Assembly (NCBI GenBank): GCA_007922195.1
Contig: ML681998.1
Location: 15,084,783-15,148,782, forward strand
Length of the DNA stretch: 64,000 nt
Source: Podocnemis expansa
Lineage: Eukaryota > Chordata > Testudines > Podocnemididae
Direction: 5' to 3'
Shown: positions 34,201-46,299 of the stretch, piece after piece
Layout: every line of letters begins with the position of its first letter
Position numbering within the stretch: the first letter of the stretch is position 1
Made by a program: the position numbers and the translations under genes
The notes under the pieces: generated by a model
What the model was told of the DNA's origin: nothing
Seen by the model: the letters and a program-made list of their open reading frames with translations, nothing else
Database searches by the model: none

Positions 34201-36180
34201 GCAAGACGCCAGCAACTGCTAGCATTTTACGCATTGTGTCATGTAGTCCTGCTCTGAACAGGGTCAGACAGTGTGCTGCATGAGACACCAATGGCCACCT
34301 GGCACGCTACCCTAGTGTTCCTGTTCTATTATCAGTGGAGTTGCACCGGCTGCAGAAGTGGTGGGAAGTCTTAGGGAAAAAATGCAGTCACAAGTCATAG
34401 ACTTTTATGCATTTGAAACAGTGGTGTCACTAAGGACATAATTTAAAGACACATGATTGCATACATATAAACAAAGACTAAGTTGCCTCCCTGAACCTTT
34501 ATTATATGAGATGAAAAGAATGCTGGTTTGACTGTTAAAGTATAAGCTGAATTTGCATCACTGGCCATTACAGTAAACATGTTTTTACTTGGCACATAAA
34601 AAACCACACAGAAACAATTAACAAGGGACCCAATTTATGGCATTTTTACAACATCATTTCTTTGGGTAGAGCACATATTAATATTCCATGCTTAATCTCT
34701 GTGTTCACAGGCATAACCTTTCCTATTCATCGGACCCATACTTTAAATCATTCAACATTATGAACAGCATGTATGGAAGCCATACTGGTTGGTGGTCACC
34801 CTTTTTTGGTGCTAGGCTGCTTATCAGAAGCTTTCTCCAAAGTGGTGGCCACTAGGGAAAGAGCTGGAGTTGTCTTCTACAACACCTTATGTATAATATT
34901 ACAGCTTGCTTCAGTTTTGCTGAACACTACACATTATCCTTACTCTGAGAAACAGCAGTGTTTTATAAATTCATGCATTCAAAAATGTCATGAGTCTGGC
35001 CCCCTGAAATCATGACTTCTTCAAAGACAATAAACTTGTCTCTTCCTGGGGCAGTCATTTTTAGTTGTCTTTCAATGTGTTTAGCTTTTAGCTCAGCTGT
35101 CACAAGTTCCATTTAGGATCACCCTCTACACGCGTACAAACATACCATATCGGAGTTAGTGCATTTCAGTGATCATACACCTCTATGAATAAAGGTTATT
35201 ATTCAAAAGGTCTTTGAGGATGATGCATTTTTGTTTATTTATGAGTAGGATAGCTTGTTGTAAGGATCAGATTAGTAGTCATTTATTAAATTTTTCACTG
35301 ATGTTTTCAAAAGTGGGAAAGATTTTCACACACTTTTAAAATACCATTTATCCATGTGTAAATGTATTTCATAGTCTGACTTACCAGCTTTATCATAATC
35401 TCATAGAACCTAGAAAAATTAATTCTGTCTTTACAAGTAGACGTTTTGCTTTCACACACCTCTGATTTGGGAAGTTTATTATTTCTTCACATAGTGATCA
35501 CTACTATTAAATGAGAGTTTCTCAAATCAAACCTGATGACAGCCACTGTACTGTGAATTCTTTGAGTCCAGGACATTTCTTCATGTATATTTTATACAGC
35601 TTCAAGCACACTTATCACAAAGCCCTTCTAATTTACAAAGAAATGCTCAGTTAATCTCTCACTGAAATCCCCTCTATCTGTTACAATACTTTGAAAATGC
35701 TATAAATTAACTAGGAACTAATTAAAGTTATAAAGAATCCAAGATAAAATATAAGGTTTAAAAGAAAACTAGCAATTACTAAAGACAACTAAGCATCCAC
35801 ATATGAATATCTATATATCCACTTATGGCATTATCTAAAAAATTTTATTTTACTTTCAGTAATAATGCTATTTTGATAAAGATTTTTTATTATTAAAAGT
35901 AGACAGGAAAATTGAAAGATTTAAAACTTGCATGCATTTTTGTCAATAAAATTTAAATCCATTTACAGATAGATATACCTTACTGAAAGCTGGTGGGTGA
36001 TTTGCACACCAGGAATGTTAAAATCAATGGCTATAATCAATTCAGGATTTACTGAGTGGGCAGAAGAGAAGGAAGAGTGGTATGCTATCTCATGAATAGC
36101 ATTATCTGTTTCCAAGTTACTGATGATTTGGAGAAAAAATTATCTTGAATCTTTATGGATCAATGTCCTAAGAGATATAG
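31276..36180. other. Intron sequence, no recognisable feature
   Basis: About 4.9 kb of AT-rich DNA. Longer frames (32585-32860, 33096-33323 and 33853-34188, all plus) show no domain, no periodic codon signal I could see, and no conserved splice context. Confidence 0.4.
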
Positions 36181-36860
36181 TTTCAAAGAAGTAGCCTATA
36201 TTAGTTTAGTTCAGCAAAACAAACATGGAGTCTGTGGAAATTTTAAAGACTAACAAATTTATTTTTCACATGATAAATTTATTTACTGCCCTGATTAGGC
36301 CTTAACTGGAGCATTGTGTCCAGTTCTGGGCACCTCATTTCAGGAAAGATGTGGACAAATTGGAGAAAGTCCAGAGAAGACCAACATGAATTAATAGAGG
36401 TCTGGAACACTTAACTTATGAGGGAAGATTGAAAGAGCTGGCTTTGTTTAGTCTCGAAAAGAGGAGACTGAAAGTGGATATGATAACAGTTTTCAAGTAT
36501 CTAAGAGGCTGTCATAAGGAGAAAGGAGAAAAACTGTTCTCCTTAACTACCAGTGAAGGACAAGAAGCAATGGGCTTAACTTACAACAAGGGAAGTTTAG
36601 ATTAGACATTAGGAAAAAATTCCTAACTTTCAGTGTGACTAACCACTGGAATAAGTTGCCTAGGCAGGTTGTGGAATCTCCATCAGTGGAAGTTTTTAAC
36701 AACAGATTAGACAAGTAACTGTCAGGAATGGTCTAAGATGGTACTTGGTCCTGCCATGAGTGCAGGGGACTGGACTTGATGACCTCTCATAGAAACTGGA
36801 ATGTACTGTGAGCTTTCATGGGAGAGATCCCACTTCTCCAGATGCTTGAAAATGGAAAAA
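36181..36860 (+). mobile_element. Penelope-like 3' tail split by a CR1 insertion
   Basis: The left part (36181 to about 36280) reads gtagcctatattagtttagt, cagcaaaacaaacatggagt and aagactaacaaatttatttt, then cacatga. The tail resumes at about 36808 with tgagctttcatgggagagat, cccacttctccagatgcttg, and an A-rich stretch. Between them lies the CR1 3' end at about 36281-36806. Confidence 0.75.
36281..36806 (+). mobile_element. CR1 LINE 3' end inserted in a Penelope tail
   Basis: ctgattaggccttaactgga, gcattgtgtccagttctggg, ggagaaagtccagagaagac, gtctcgaaaagaggagactg and tggaatctccatcagtggaa are in order for the C-terminus and 3' UTR of CR1. It ends near gatgacctctcatagaa. The frame is disrupted, so it is a dead copy. 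Confidence 0.9.
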
Positions 36861-37179
36861 AAAAAACAAAACAAAAAACAAAACTATAGGGAGGATGGAT
36901 ATATGCAGTGAAGTAAGTGTAATCACTGGATCAGGTCAGATTACCTGAGCAAAACCAGGCTATACTGATTGAAACTGAGTGGAACTACGATATGGAGGCT
37001 GAGAGAGGTGACAATCACTGTTTATAATGAAAACAAACAAAGAGTCCTGTGGTATGTTTAAAGACTAACACATTTATTGCCTGACGAAGTAGGATTATCT
37101 CCCATGAAAGCTTGTGATACATAAATGTGTTAGTCTTTAAAAGTGCCACAGGACTCCTTGTTTGTTTTGGTGACCTAGA

Positions 37180-37512
37180 CTAACATGGCTTCCCTTTTGA
37201 AACTTGTTTATAATGAGAAAGCCAGGATATATCTCTATTCAGACCTGAGTTGATGGTATCAAATTTGCATGTGAATTCTAACTCTGAAGTCTCTCTTTGG
37301 AGCCTTGACCTAGAATAAACCTGTTTAAGGATAGCCTCAGATAAGTCCTTCACAGAGTGGCTGGGGAGACTGAAGTGATCTCCTACTTGTTTTTGAATGT
37401 TGCCATTTCTGATGTCAGATTTGTGTCCATTTATTCTTTTGGGCAGAGACTGTCCTATTTGCCCAATGTATAAGGCCAAGGGGCACTGCTGGCACATGAT
37501 GGCATCTGTCAC
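37180..37512 (-). pseudogene. Penelope GIY-YIG endonuclease domain remnant
   Basis: A 110-codon frame contains CQQCPLALYIGQIGQSLPKR, then NGHKSDIRNGN, DHFSLPSHS and a C-terminal ISWLSHYKQ. The CxxC pair followed by YIGxTxxxLxxRxNGH is the Penelope form of the GIY-YIG nuclease, with the catalytic tyrosine and arginine visible. The GIY half is altered to ALY, which may be degeneration. The upstream frame is lost, so no full protein is made. Confidence 0.88.
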
Positions 37513-37907
37513 ATTTGTGGATGAGCAGGAGAATAACCTCCTGATGGAGAAGGTGGTTTGATTAAGTCCTAAGATGGTATCATTAGTGTAGACATGTGGG
37601 CAGAGTTGGCATCAGGGTTTGTTGCACGGATATATGCCTGCCTGTCATATGGTCTGAAGTTGCTGTTAAGTATCTGTTTAAGGTTTAGGGGCTGTCTGTA
37701 AGTGAGGAGAGGTCTGCCTCCCAAAGCTTGAGAGAGTGAGGGATCATCTTAAAGTACAGGCTTAGATCCTTGATAAAGTGTTGCAGAAGTTTGACTTAGG
37801 GACTGTAAATAGTGACCAGTGGTGTTCTGTTTTCCTTCTTGGGCTTATCCTGTAGTAGCTGACTTCTAGATACCTGTCTGGCTCTGTCAATCTGTTTCCT
37901 TACTTCC

Positions 37908-38129
37908 CTAGATGGGAAATGTAGTTTTAAGAATGCTTTGATAGAGATCCTGAAGGTGTCTGTCTCTGTCTGAGAGACTGGAGCAAATGAGGTTATAGCT
38001 TAGGACTTGGCTGTAGACAATGGATTGTGTAGTGTGTCCTGGATGAAATCTCAAAGGTTGTTGGTAACTGTAGTGGTCAGTAGGCTTCTGGTATAGGGTG
38101 GTGTTTATGTGTTCATCACTCAATTGCAT
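37908..38129 (-). pseudogene. Penelope RT thumb remnant
   Basis: A 73-codon frame contains INTTLYQKPTDHYSYQQPL, FHPGHTTQSIVYSQVL and a following basic stretch. The LYxKPTD motif and the HPxHxxxSIxYSQ segment sit downstream of the YxDD box in Penelope RTs. YSDD itself is in a separate reading frame about 100 bp upstream on this strand. Confidence 0.85.
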
Positions 38130-38340
38130 CCAAAAGTGGATCTCCTGTGTGGAGTGGTCTGGGCTGAGTTTGATTGTGGACAGAAATTGTTGAAATCTCA
38201 GTGGAATTCTTCAAGGGCCTCCTTTTCGTGGGTCCAGATGATGAAGATGTCATCACTATAGCATAAGTAGCAGAGAGGTACTTGGGGACGAAAGCTGAGG
38301 AAGCGTTGTTCTAAGTCAGCCATAAAAATGCTGGCATATA

Positions 38341-39960
38341 CATTACAAGATAGGATGTTTGTGTCTGCTACAGATCACCACATCATACTAGGAAACAGAA
38401 TGACCACCTTCTTATGCACTTCTCTACAGTCGTATAGGGAAAAACTGCTTAATCATCATGGGGATTTCAGTTTGAGTGACATATCCTGGAAGTCTCCTGC
38501 TGCCAGTAGGGAAACATTACTGGTATTTCTAAACATTACAGAAGAAAATCTCCTAATTCAAAAAAGTTGTATTCAAAATAGGGAAATTCTATATCAGACC
38601 TTGCTTTGACAGACAAAGAGAAACTGCTCACAAAACTAAAAAATTAATGGTAACTCAGGTGCAAGTGATCTTGACTTTATCACTTTTATATTGTATAAAA
38701 GAATAGCGTCCAGAGACCATATATGCTTGGTGCTTTAAGAGGGCCAATTTCACAAAGCTGAAAACAATTATGAGCCAGATGAGTTGGAAGGAAGAATTTA
38801 ATTAGAAAAATGTGAATGATAATTGTGAATAATTTACAGAACACCTTGCCAGATGCCCCCTAAAAAAGCCACAGGAAGAAGGCCATGCGGGTTTTTAAAA
38901 AAACAAAAAACAACCCCCCCACCTTCTTTAGAAGGGAACTGCAGGCAGGTGTGTGTGTGTGTGTGTGTGTGTGTAACAAAAGAAAGGGGAAGCTGATAAT
39001 AATGAATATAAGCCATAAATCAGGAACTGTAGAACATTGATAAGGGAAGCAAAGGGACGCAAAGACAAATCTAGAGCCAAAAGCATTAATAATAATGAGG
39101 AGTTTTTAAAATACATTAGGAACAAAAAGAATCCTGACAATTGTGTGGGTCCATTAGTAGACAGAAATGGTAGAATTATCAGTAATAATGCAGAAAAGGA
39201 AGACGTGTTCAATAAATATTTATGTTCTCAATTTGGGGACAAAAACATGCTGTACTCTTATCATATGGTGATCACACTACTTCTGTTCTATTCGTGTTTC
39301 TGGAGGATGTTAATCTGAAGCTACTAAAAACAGACATTTTTAACTCAGTAAGTTCAGATAACTTATATCCAAGAGTTTTAAAAGAGCTGGCTGGGCAGGT
39401 CACTGGACCATTAATGTTGATTTCAATAAGCCTTGGAACACAGGGAAGTTTCAGAACACTGGAAGAAAGCTAATGTTGTGCTAATTTTTAAAACATGCAA
39501 AAAGGATGACCCGAGTAATTATCAACCCGTTAGTCTGATTCTGATTCCAGACAAGCTAAGAGCCTGGCTGATCTAGGACTTGATTAAAAAAGTATACTAA
39601 CATGCACTAATGGAAAATATATCCTGCCAAACCTACTTGATTTTTTTAATGAGATTACAAGTTTGGTTAATAAAGGTTATAGTGTTGACAAACTATATTT
39701 AGATTTCTATGAGGTATTTGACTTGGTACTGAAAGACATTTTGATTAAAAAACCTAAAATTTAACATGGTACATATAACACGGATTAAAAACTGGCTAAA
39801 TGATAGGTCTCAAAATGAAACTTTAAATGGGGAATCATCATCAAGGAGGTGTGTTTCTAGAGAAACCCCAGTGAAATCAGTTCAGATACCACTGAAATCT
39901 GTTTGGATACTGATTTGGATACCATCAAGAGGAACATAAGGTGACACCAAAACCAAGTAT
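38341..39960 (+). mobile_element. CR1/L3-like LINE ORF2 fragment
   Basis: The endonuclease end is visible as HHGDFSLSDISWKSP (about 38450), then ENLLTKLKN and a segment with SGASDLDF. The linker before the RT reads NNNEEFLKYIRNKKNPDNCV followed by GPLVDRNGRI (39037-39240). RT pieces follow: PRVLKELAGQV, SSNYQPVSL-like (ttatcaacccgttagtctga) and WLNDRSQ. A (GT)13 run sits at 38949-38974. Many stops are present. It abuts the Penelope copy directly, so one element truncated against or inserted beside the other. Confidence 0.75.
38949..38974. repeat. (GT)13 microsatellite
   Basis: Thirteen perfect GT dinucleotides, inside the LINE fragment. Confidence 0.95.
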
Positions 39961-42337
39961 GTGATAGTATTTTTTTTTTTTAAATTATACCCTCAGGAAT
40001 AGCTGTTAGTAGATAATGAAATACTTCTTGTCCCCTAACTTTTTTATAGTTGGTCTTCTGGTCCAAGATCTTCAAAAGAGTCATTAAAATGAAATAGGGT
40101 TAGCCTGCCTAACTCTCTGGGACTTCTTTGAAAATCCAAATCCAAATATTTCTTTAAAATATAAAAATATCATCTCTCATCTTTTGTGCTAAAGTCAACT
40201 CATCAGGCTAAAATAGTTTCAGCATATTCTTAGTCGTTCATCTCAAAATACAGAGCCAGTCAAGGTCTCTGTCTCCTGCTCTGTGCTATGATACCATTCC
40301 ATCCTCTCAGAAGGCTATGATACCCACCATTCCAGAATACTAGAGACAGGAATAAGAGAAATCCTCATTCCAGTCCCCCACCACACCAAAGCACTACATA
40401 ATTCTGGAAAGTTCTCATTCAAATATTACCATCCTACCTCCCATACACTATAAATTAAGAATATTGAACATTTTATATGAATTTGCAATATCATAAAACC
40501 AAAAATATTAGACTACTCCAGAAGGAATTTATTTTTGTGATAGACTCAAATGCTATTCATTTGCAGAAAGATGTCAGTATCACAAGCAGAGCCCATTTTA
40601 AGGGTCATACCCAGTCCAAGAGTACCTCAAGACCTAGAAAAGGAACGATTTAAGTACATTAAAATTGTCCATGCAATCATATTATACCGTAAAGTCCCAT
40701 ATAGTTGGGACAGCCAAGCCCACATTTTAAACAGTATCTCCTAATTTTGACTCTCCGATCCTCAGAAAACTTGGGCTGGATTTTCAGAGGTGTAGTATCT
40801 CTGCAGTTCACAAGTGATTTCAGTCACACTGTCCTATTTACCTATTTCCTGACCATCTCCTTCGACCTCTAACATAGTCCAAATACGAAAATCAATAGTG
40901 TAAAATATATTTTGGAGGTTTGGACTCTGACTATGTCACAGCTCACTTGCCTCCTCTCCCATCTTCCAAAGCATTAGGGGAATCCTGGTAATTACAATCA
41001 ACTCTATATCCATCATCATGTTTGTATTTTATTAAAAATGCATTATAGAAGGCCAGATACTTTACTACAACTCCCTTATAAGAATAGTGGAAAAATCGGG
41101 TGTACTAATTTAATAGATTTCTCCTCTCCTTCTTATTTTTGAAATGGTAGGCTCAAGTATTTTCATTGACCGCAGCATTAACTGGAAGTATTTTGCATTA
41201 CAAAAATCACACTGTAAATTCAACTAACACTTACATTAGTTAGTTAAATTATGTTGTGCACATTCTGTCGCCTGTTCATCAATTTAGTATCATTCAACAG
41301 TTTGAAAGTAGGAATATAGCCTGAAAAATGTGGTATTTATTGTCACTATAGCAACCAAAGTAGTCTGTATAAGGAAATACCAAGCAATAAAAATGAGAAG
41401 CACCATAGAAACAGAATGAAAATAGAATGAGCTGTGCCAGAAATTATTAAACCTGCAACAAAATTATGGGAAAAAGCAAGTTAATGTGTAGAGTTACAAC
41501 TTGGGTAAACAGAAAAAGAATAAATTTCATAGCAAATCAAAGAATTCTTGATCTCATAGACTACTTGGCCTTCCATTCCTCATGGCTAACTACAGCAGTT
41601 GCTTACAAACAAAATTAATAAAGTACAATTTCAGTTATCCAAATTCCCTTTAATCCAGAAATCCTAATTATTCAAATACACAATGTGTCCGCCATGTAGA
41701 CTTATGTTAGTTAACAGTACCTCCATTAAATCTAAACATCTGGTTATCAGAAACCTTTGGCTATCTCCCCAAGTCATTTCGATACACAGGAGTGTACTGT
41801 GTTAGATAAGTATTGGTGTATTTTTAGCTGTCTGAATGTAAATAAACAGCTAGAAGCAAAGAGAAAAAACAGCATCATGTAATCAACCAGATCTTTATGA
41901 AACATAAGTGATCAAGAGACCACAGACTAGAAAATCCAGAGGGCGCACAATCTAAGAAGTCAATGAGTAGATAAAATACAGAGGTGGGTACAGATGTACT
42001 AAAAGCAACAGAAAGAATGTGATGTGAAGTGTGTATCTTGTGGGTTCCATTATTTGATTTTTTTAAATCTTATATATGTAAACGAATATTTTTTGGAGAT
42101 GATGACTTAAGTTTGATTTAAAGGAAAAGAAACAACATGGATGAGAACATGGACGGTCACAAAAACAAAAGCATGAAGACACAAGCAAAAGGTGAGAGGA
42201 AAAAGAGAACCAAGAAGGGACAAGTTCAGAGAAGTTCAGGGAGCTAAACTATGTGAGAACTGAAGGAAAAAAGATTAGTTATAACAAATGAGGTGCTACC
42301 TCAAAGATCACCTACATATTCATGAAATTCCCTGGTT
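39961..42337. other. Intron sequence, no recognisable feature
   Basis: AT-rich DNA without a gene, RNA or nameable repeat that I can see. Confidence 0.4.
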
Positions 42338-42347
42338 CTAGTCTAGA

Positions 42348-42674
42348 ACAGGAATGTCGCTGCCATAGGGAAATACCCGGGGCATGTGCTCAGGCCCCAC
42401 CCCCTGAGCCCTGGCCCAGCTCCCCAGCCATGAACTAGTGTCTGGGCCCAATGTGGCGTTGGGCTCCTACTGCTGCCAGCCTGGCCCCAGATTCCTGGCC
42501 ACTGCCGGGGCTGCAGCCAGGGCCAGGAGAGCAGGCACCGCTGCGAGTGGCCTGGCCTGGATCCCCAGCCAGGATGTGGCCAGGAGACTAAGGCGCTGCT
42601 GCGGGCACCCCAGCCCCAGATCACTGGTTAGGGATGGGGTTGGGAGAGGGAGGGGCCACCCTGGGCACTTGCCC
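42348..42674. mobile_element. GC-rich inserted element with 10-bp direct repeats
   Basis: A GC-rich block in AT-rich DNA is bracketed by CTAGTCTAGA at 42338-42347 and again at 42675-42684. The end ...gggcacttgcccc is like the 3' ends of GC-rich hAT elements in this window. The terminal inverted repeats are not clear, so the superfamily is inferred. Confidence 0.6.
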
Positions 42675-42991
42675 CTAGTCTAGAGGAATGTTTACAGTTA
42701 GAAAAACCCAAGATAAAACTCTCAGAAGTCTGGGCACAAAGCATTTGAGTGACAGGTTCCCAGCTCTGGAACTACTAGAAGAGATCACACTGAGCTGGAC
42801 TGTTAACATGTTTAGGAATAAATGAAAAACCCACCTCTCTAATAAAGACCCACCAGTGACATCCTCCCAAAAACCCACAACTGAGGGGATTGCAGGGGAG
42901 AAGCACTGAACAATGCAGGAAGAAAAGGGGAGGGTGGGCCTACCCAAACATGCACATTGAGAACAACGATTTTTTTTAGGCTATTCTCATA

Positions 42992-43490
42992 GGCTGTCTT
43001 CACACGTAAACTGTTACTTTGAAATAAGTTACTTCAAAATGAGTTATTTTGAAATAAAATCCTTATTTTGAAATAACTTAAATTGAAATAAGAAAATATT
43101 AATTCAAAATAAGGGAAGCCCTCAAAGCAAAATAGCATGCCCTCTGTGTGGATATGCTATTTTGTGTCAGGAGAGGGGCAGCACGGGAGGTGTGGCAACA
43201 TGGCCTCCTCACTGGGTCATGCCCCAACCCAATATATACAAAAAGGAAGGCACCCTGGGAAGGAGAAGGGCAAAAGTGTTATTTTGAAATAACCGTTATT
43301 TTGAAATAATATGTCCAAATGGTGTTGTTTTGAAACAACTGTTTCAAAATAACAGCTATTTCGATTGCAAGCGAGGTTTTACTGTTTCGAAACAATGACC
43401 ATTATTTCGAAATGATGGGGTCCCATCATTTTGAAATAATGAAACATCATTCGGACATGTCTGGCTTTATTTCAAAACAATGGCTGCTGT
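42992..43490. mobile_element. MITE with TTATTTTGAAATAA palindromes
   Basis: Starts ggctgtcttcacacgt. The interior repeats ttattttgaaataa and gtttcaaaataac in both orientations around a central GC-rich block, and it ends near ggacatgtctggc. The architecture matches the ggctatgtctacac MITEs, but the palindrome sequence differs, so it is a related or analogous family. The right boundary is approximate. Confidence 0.5.
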
Positions 43491-44853
43491 AGGGCACATT
43501 ATATATTATTTGTAATTGTAATTTGTAATTGTTTTAGCGCATGCACATACATTGGTCAGAAACTCTGAAAACCTTAAAACAGATTAGATAGCTCTTTGAG
43601 GGAATATACCTGCTGCGTGCTCTCTCTTCCAACTGAGACCTTCAGACGGCACTCACAAAGGCTGATGTGAGGAACATAATACTAAGAAGCTCAGACTATA
43701 AAAATTAGTTAAGTAATGTGGCTTGTTAGAATATTGCTAAAGAACATTTTAAAGCCACAAGGGCTTTTGCCACCATTTATAGTGAGAATGAGAAATATTC
43801 TGAATGACCAATAAAGAGAAATGGCATGAAAAGAAAATTAAAATTTTGGGGTCCAATTCTTAAGCTCACACTAGGGAGAATCAGAAGTAACTCCACTGGA
43901 GTTATGCTACTGAAAACTGCTTAAATCAGATGAAGAATCAAGCCCTACGAATTTAAGTTCACCTACAGAGTTATCAGCTATATCTTCATCTTGACTACAA
44001 TAATGCTGCTATACTGGCGTATTATGTAAATAAATAAAAGCACTCAAATGAGAAAAGAGTAATAGCTAAAATGTTGTTAGTTCTACACGGTTCTCTACAA
44101 TTCCTTCCAGCAAAAGGAAACAACAATTGATTTAGGAAGTTATGAAAGAATTCAAATGTAGAGGGTTTTCTTTCCCAGCTTGCCCCACTACTGCACTGTA
44201 TAACCAATGTAAACATAAAATGATATCATTTCATCTCTGCTGTTCACCTTTTCAGTGACCTTTAAGAGAAAACACCCTGGAGCCTGAATTTTGTTTGACA
44301 TGCAAGTCACACAGGCAGAATAAATACGACATTCCTACCTACCAGCTAAACACCTTTAATACATTAATTTCGTCTGAAATAAAAATAAATACTGGATGGA
44401 TATCTGTATGTCAGTGGCAGAATCAACATATGACTTAGTCAAAATAAAAGCTTTTTGTACAGTAAAAGAAATATAAATTAAATATCTAACAAAATAAATA
44501 TAAATTCTGTTTTAAAAATTCACTTAGCCAAAGCTAAAATCTTTCTAGCTACTGTCATTTTTTATATATTTTATTGAGTTTTGTAAACATGAACAATAAT
44601 CTAGAAAAACACTTTGAAATGGAAAGTGAAAGTACACAAAATGATAATATTCATCCATATAACACAAACTTTGAACAAAATGGAATCAGACTATAGTATG
44701 ACTTATCTGTAGACTATTATGACATAACAACTCAGGAACAGAAAAAGATACCTGAATTTAGTCTAGTCCAGATAAAAGGAAGAAACCTAAATCAATAAAG
44801 TATTAATGCTTTTTGAAGGTTTTCAAACTGGGTTCTCCTAACTGTCATTATCA
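43491..44853. other. Intron sequence; small palindromic repeat at 43851-43945
   Basis: At 43851-43945 agtaactccactggagttatg lies at the centre of a diverged palindromic repeat of the old amniote type. The rest is AT-rich without recognised features. Confidence 0.4.
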
Positions 44854-44861
44854 CATTTAGA

Positions 44862-45693
44862 CAGGGGTTAAAGTATAATTTGGCGGGCCCTGGAATCCTC
44901 CTAAATTTCCAGTCCCCTGTCACATGTCTGGGCCCCCTTCACCTGCCCCAGCTACTGCCTCCCAAACATCTGCCCCCCACCTCAGCTACCGCTTCCCACA
45001 CACCTAACCTCACCCCAGCTACTGCTCCCCAAACACCTGCCCCACCACCCCAGTTACTGCCCCCTACCCCCGTCTTGCTGCTGATCCCCCAAACCTTTCA
45101 CCAATCTCCTCCTGAATCCTTCATATCACCGCTGGTCCCCCAACCCTTCCCCAATCCCTTGCCATGCTGCCCCATCTTCCCCCACTACTCCAAGTTGATC
45201 CCCTCCCATGCACCCTTTCCCCGCAGAGCCAGCTTGTCTGTCTTCCCCCCCCCCGCCACACACCAGGTCTCCTTACCTGGCCACCATGTGGACCAGGCCC
45301 AGCCCAGGCTGAGGCTCTTACCCGGCCCCTGCTCTGACTAAGCATTCTCAGAGACTCTGAGCATGCCCATTCAGAGCAGGCTCAGTCAGACCAGGCTCAG
45401 GGTGGGAGATTTAAAATCTCCCAGCCTAAGGCAGCTCCCTGCCCTGCCGGAACATGCTGGAATGGCATTCCAGGGCCTACTATTTTTAGGGGCTCAGTGT
45501 TTGGAGCGCCCCTAGAAATGGAAAATGGAGCCAGAACGCTGAATTCCGAGGTCCACTATTTTTAAATGGTGGGCCCTGGAACACAGCTTTCTGGCTCCAT
45601 TTTCTATTTTTAGGTGGCCCAGAATGCTGACCACCTAAAAATAGCAGGCCCCGGAACACTGTTCTGGCGTGTTCTGGCTCACTTTAACCCCTG
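44862..45693. mobile_element. Non-autonomous hAT element, C/T-rich, 832 bp
   Basis: Perfect 13-bp terminal inverted repeats CAGGGGTTAAAGT. Flanks CATTTAGA (44854-44861) and CATTTTGA (45694-45701) match at 7 of 8. The interior is rich in cccca/ctgcccc and ends in repeated tggaac/attttta modules (ggccctggaacac, cctaaaaatag). Same family as 2916-3703. Frames inside (for example 44880-45341) are low-complexity proline/serine and not genes. Confidence 0.9.
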
Positions 45694-45701
45694 CATTTTG
45701 A

Positions 45702-46169
45702 TTGCTCCTAAACAAAATTTTTATTTTTATTCATTTATTATTTATTAAAACTGACAATATGCAAGATACAAATAAAGACTTAGGGCTAGAGTACCCTTAG
45801 GGACATAAGTACCTACCGTCTACTACAGGTACCTAAATCCCACAGTCGGGCTCCAGTATGATTCACAAAACTCCTTCTCAGCTTCCCCAAATTGTCTAGG
45901 CACCTGAACTCCCTCAGCACCTCAACTTTTTGCTATAAAAGTTCCTTAGGCACTAGCATTTCTGCATCTGAGCATCTGTACTGCAGCTCAACACCCAGGC
46001 ATTTGGATGTCCAAGCCCAGTGTGACATACTATCTGAGAAAGACAAGCTTTCCTCTGCCTAGCTCATCTTGGGGGTCAAAAGAATGTTCAGACCTTGCAT
46101 ACTGGATCAGACTCTTATAGATGACCCATAAACAGAACAGCTGAAGGAAGAGGTGCCCACTGTATAAGT
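45702..46169. other. Old dispersed repeat, unassigned
   Basis: Phrases such as gtctaggcacctgaactccc and ctacaggtacctaaatccca occur in a common reptile repeat, but I cannot name it. It runs into the tRNA-like segment that follows, so both may be parts of one SINE-like unit. Confidence 0.35.
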
Positions 46170-46230
46170 TTTAGCCCACTGGTGAGAAAACTCACTGGGA
46201 ATGTGGAAGACGCTGATTCAAGTCCTCCCT
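46170..46230 (+). repeat. tRNA-derived SINE head
   Basis: tagcccactggtgagaaaac resembles a pol III box A (TRGCNNAGTGG), and gattcaagtcc at 46214-46224 matches box B (GGTTCRANTCC) at normal spacing. It is followed by non-tRNA sequence, so it is a SINE head rather than a tRNA gene. No cloverleaf could be completed. Confidence 0.55.
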
Positions 46231-46299
46231 CCAAATGAGAGGGAGACAAGACTTATACGAGGATTTGTCAGTTCTCAAGTGAGGGCTCTAACCAGTGGG

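Larger units (their letters stand above)
37021..38335 (-). mobile_element. Penelope-like retroelement, 5'-truncated, with RT and GIY-YIG remnants
   Basis: On the minus strand the order is RT palm, RT thumb, endonuclease and 3' tail. About 38235-38330 encodes CYSDDIFIIWTHEKEALEEF, with the catalytic YxDD. 37908-38129 encodes TLYQKPTDHYSYQQPLRFHP, the thumb region typical of Penelope. 37180-37512 encodes the GIY-YIG endonuclease. The tail at 37021-37195 has inverted arms. The fingers and most of the palm are missing, and frames between blocks are broken, so it is inactive. Confidence 0.88.

Noticed and set aside
44862..45693. PiggyBac assignment from TTAA near both ends
   Set aside because: The inverted match extends outward to CAGGGG and is bordered by a 7/8 match of 8 bp, which fits hAT. 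The TTAA is part of the TIR.
46170..46230. Functional tRNA gene
   Set aside because: Only box A-like and box B-like motifs are visible. Acceptor and anticodon stems do not close, and SINE-like sequence follows.
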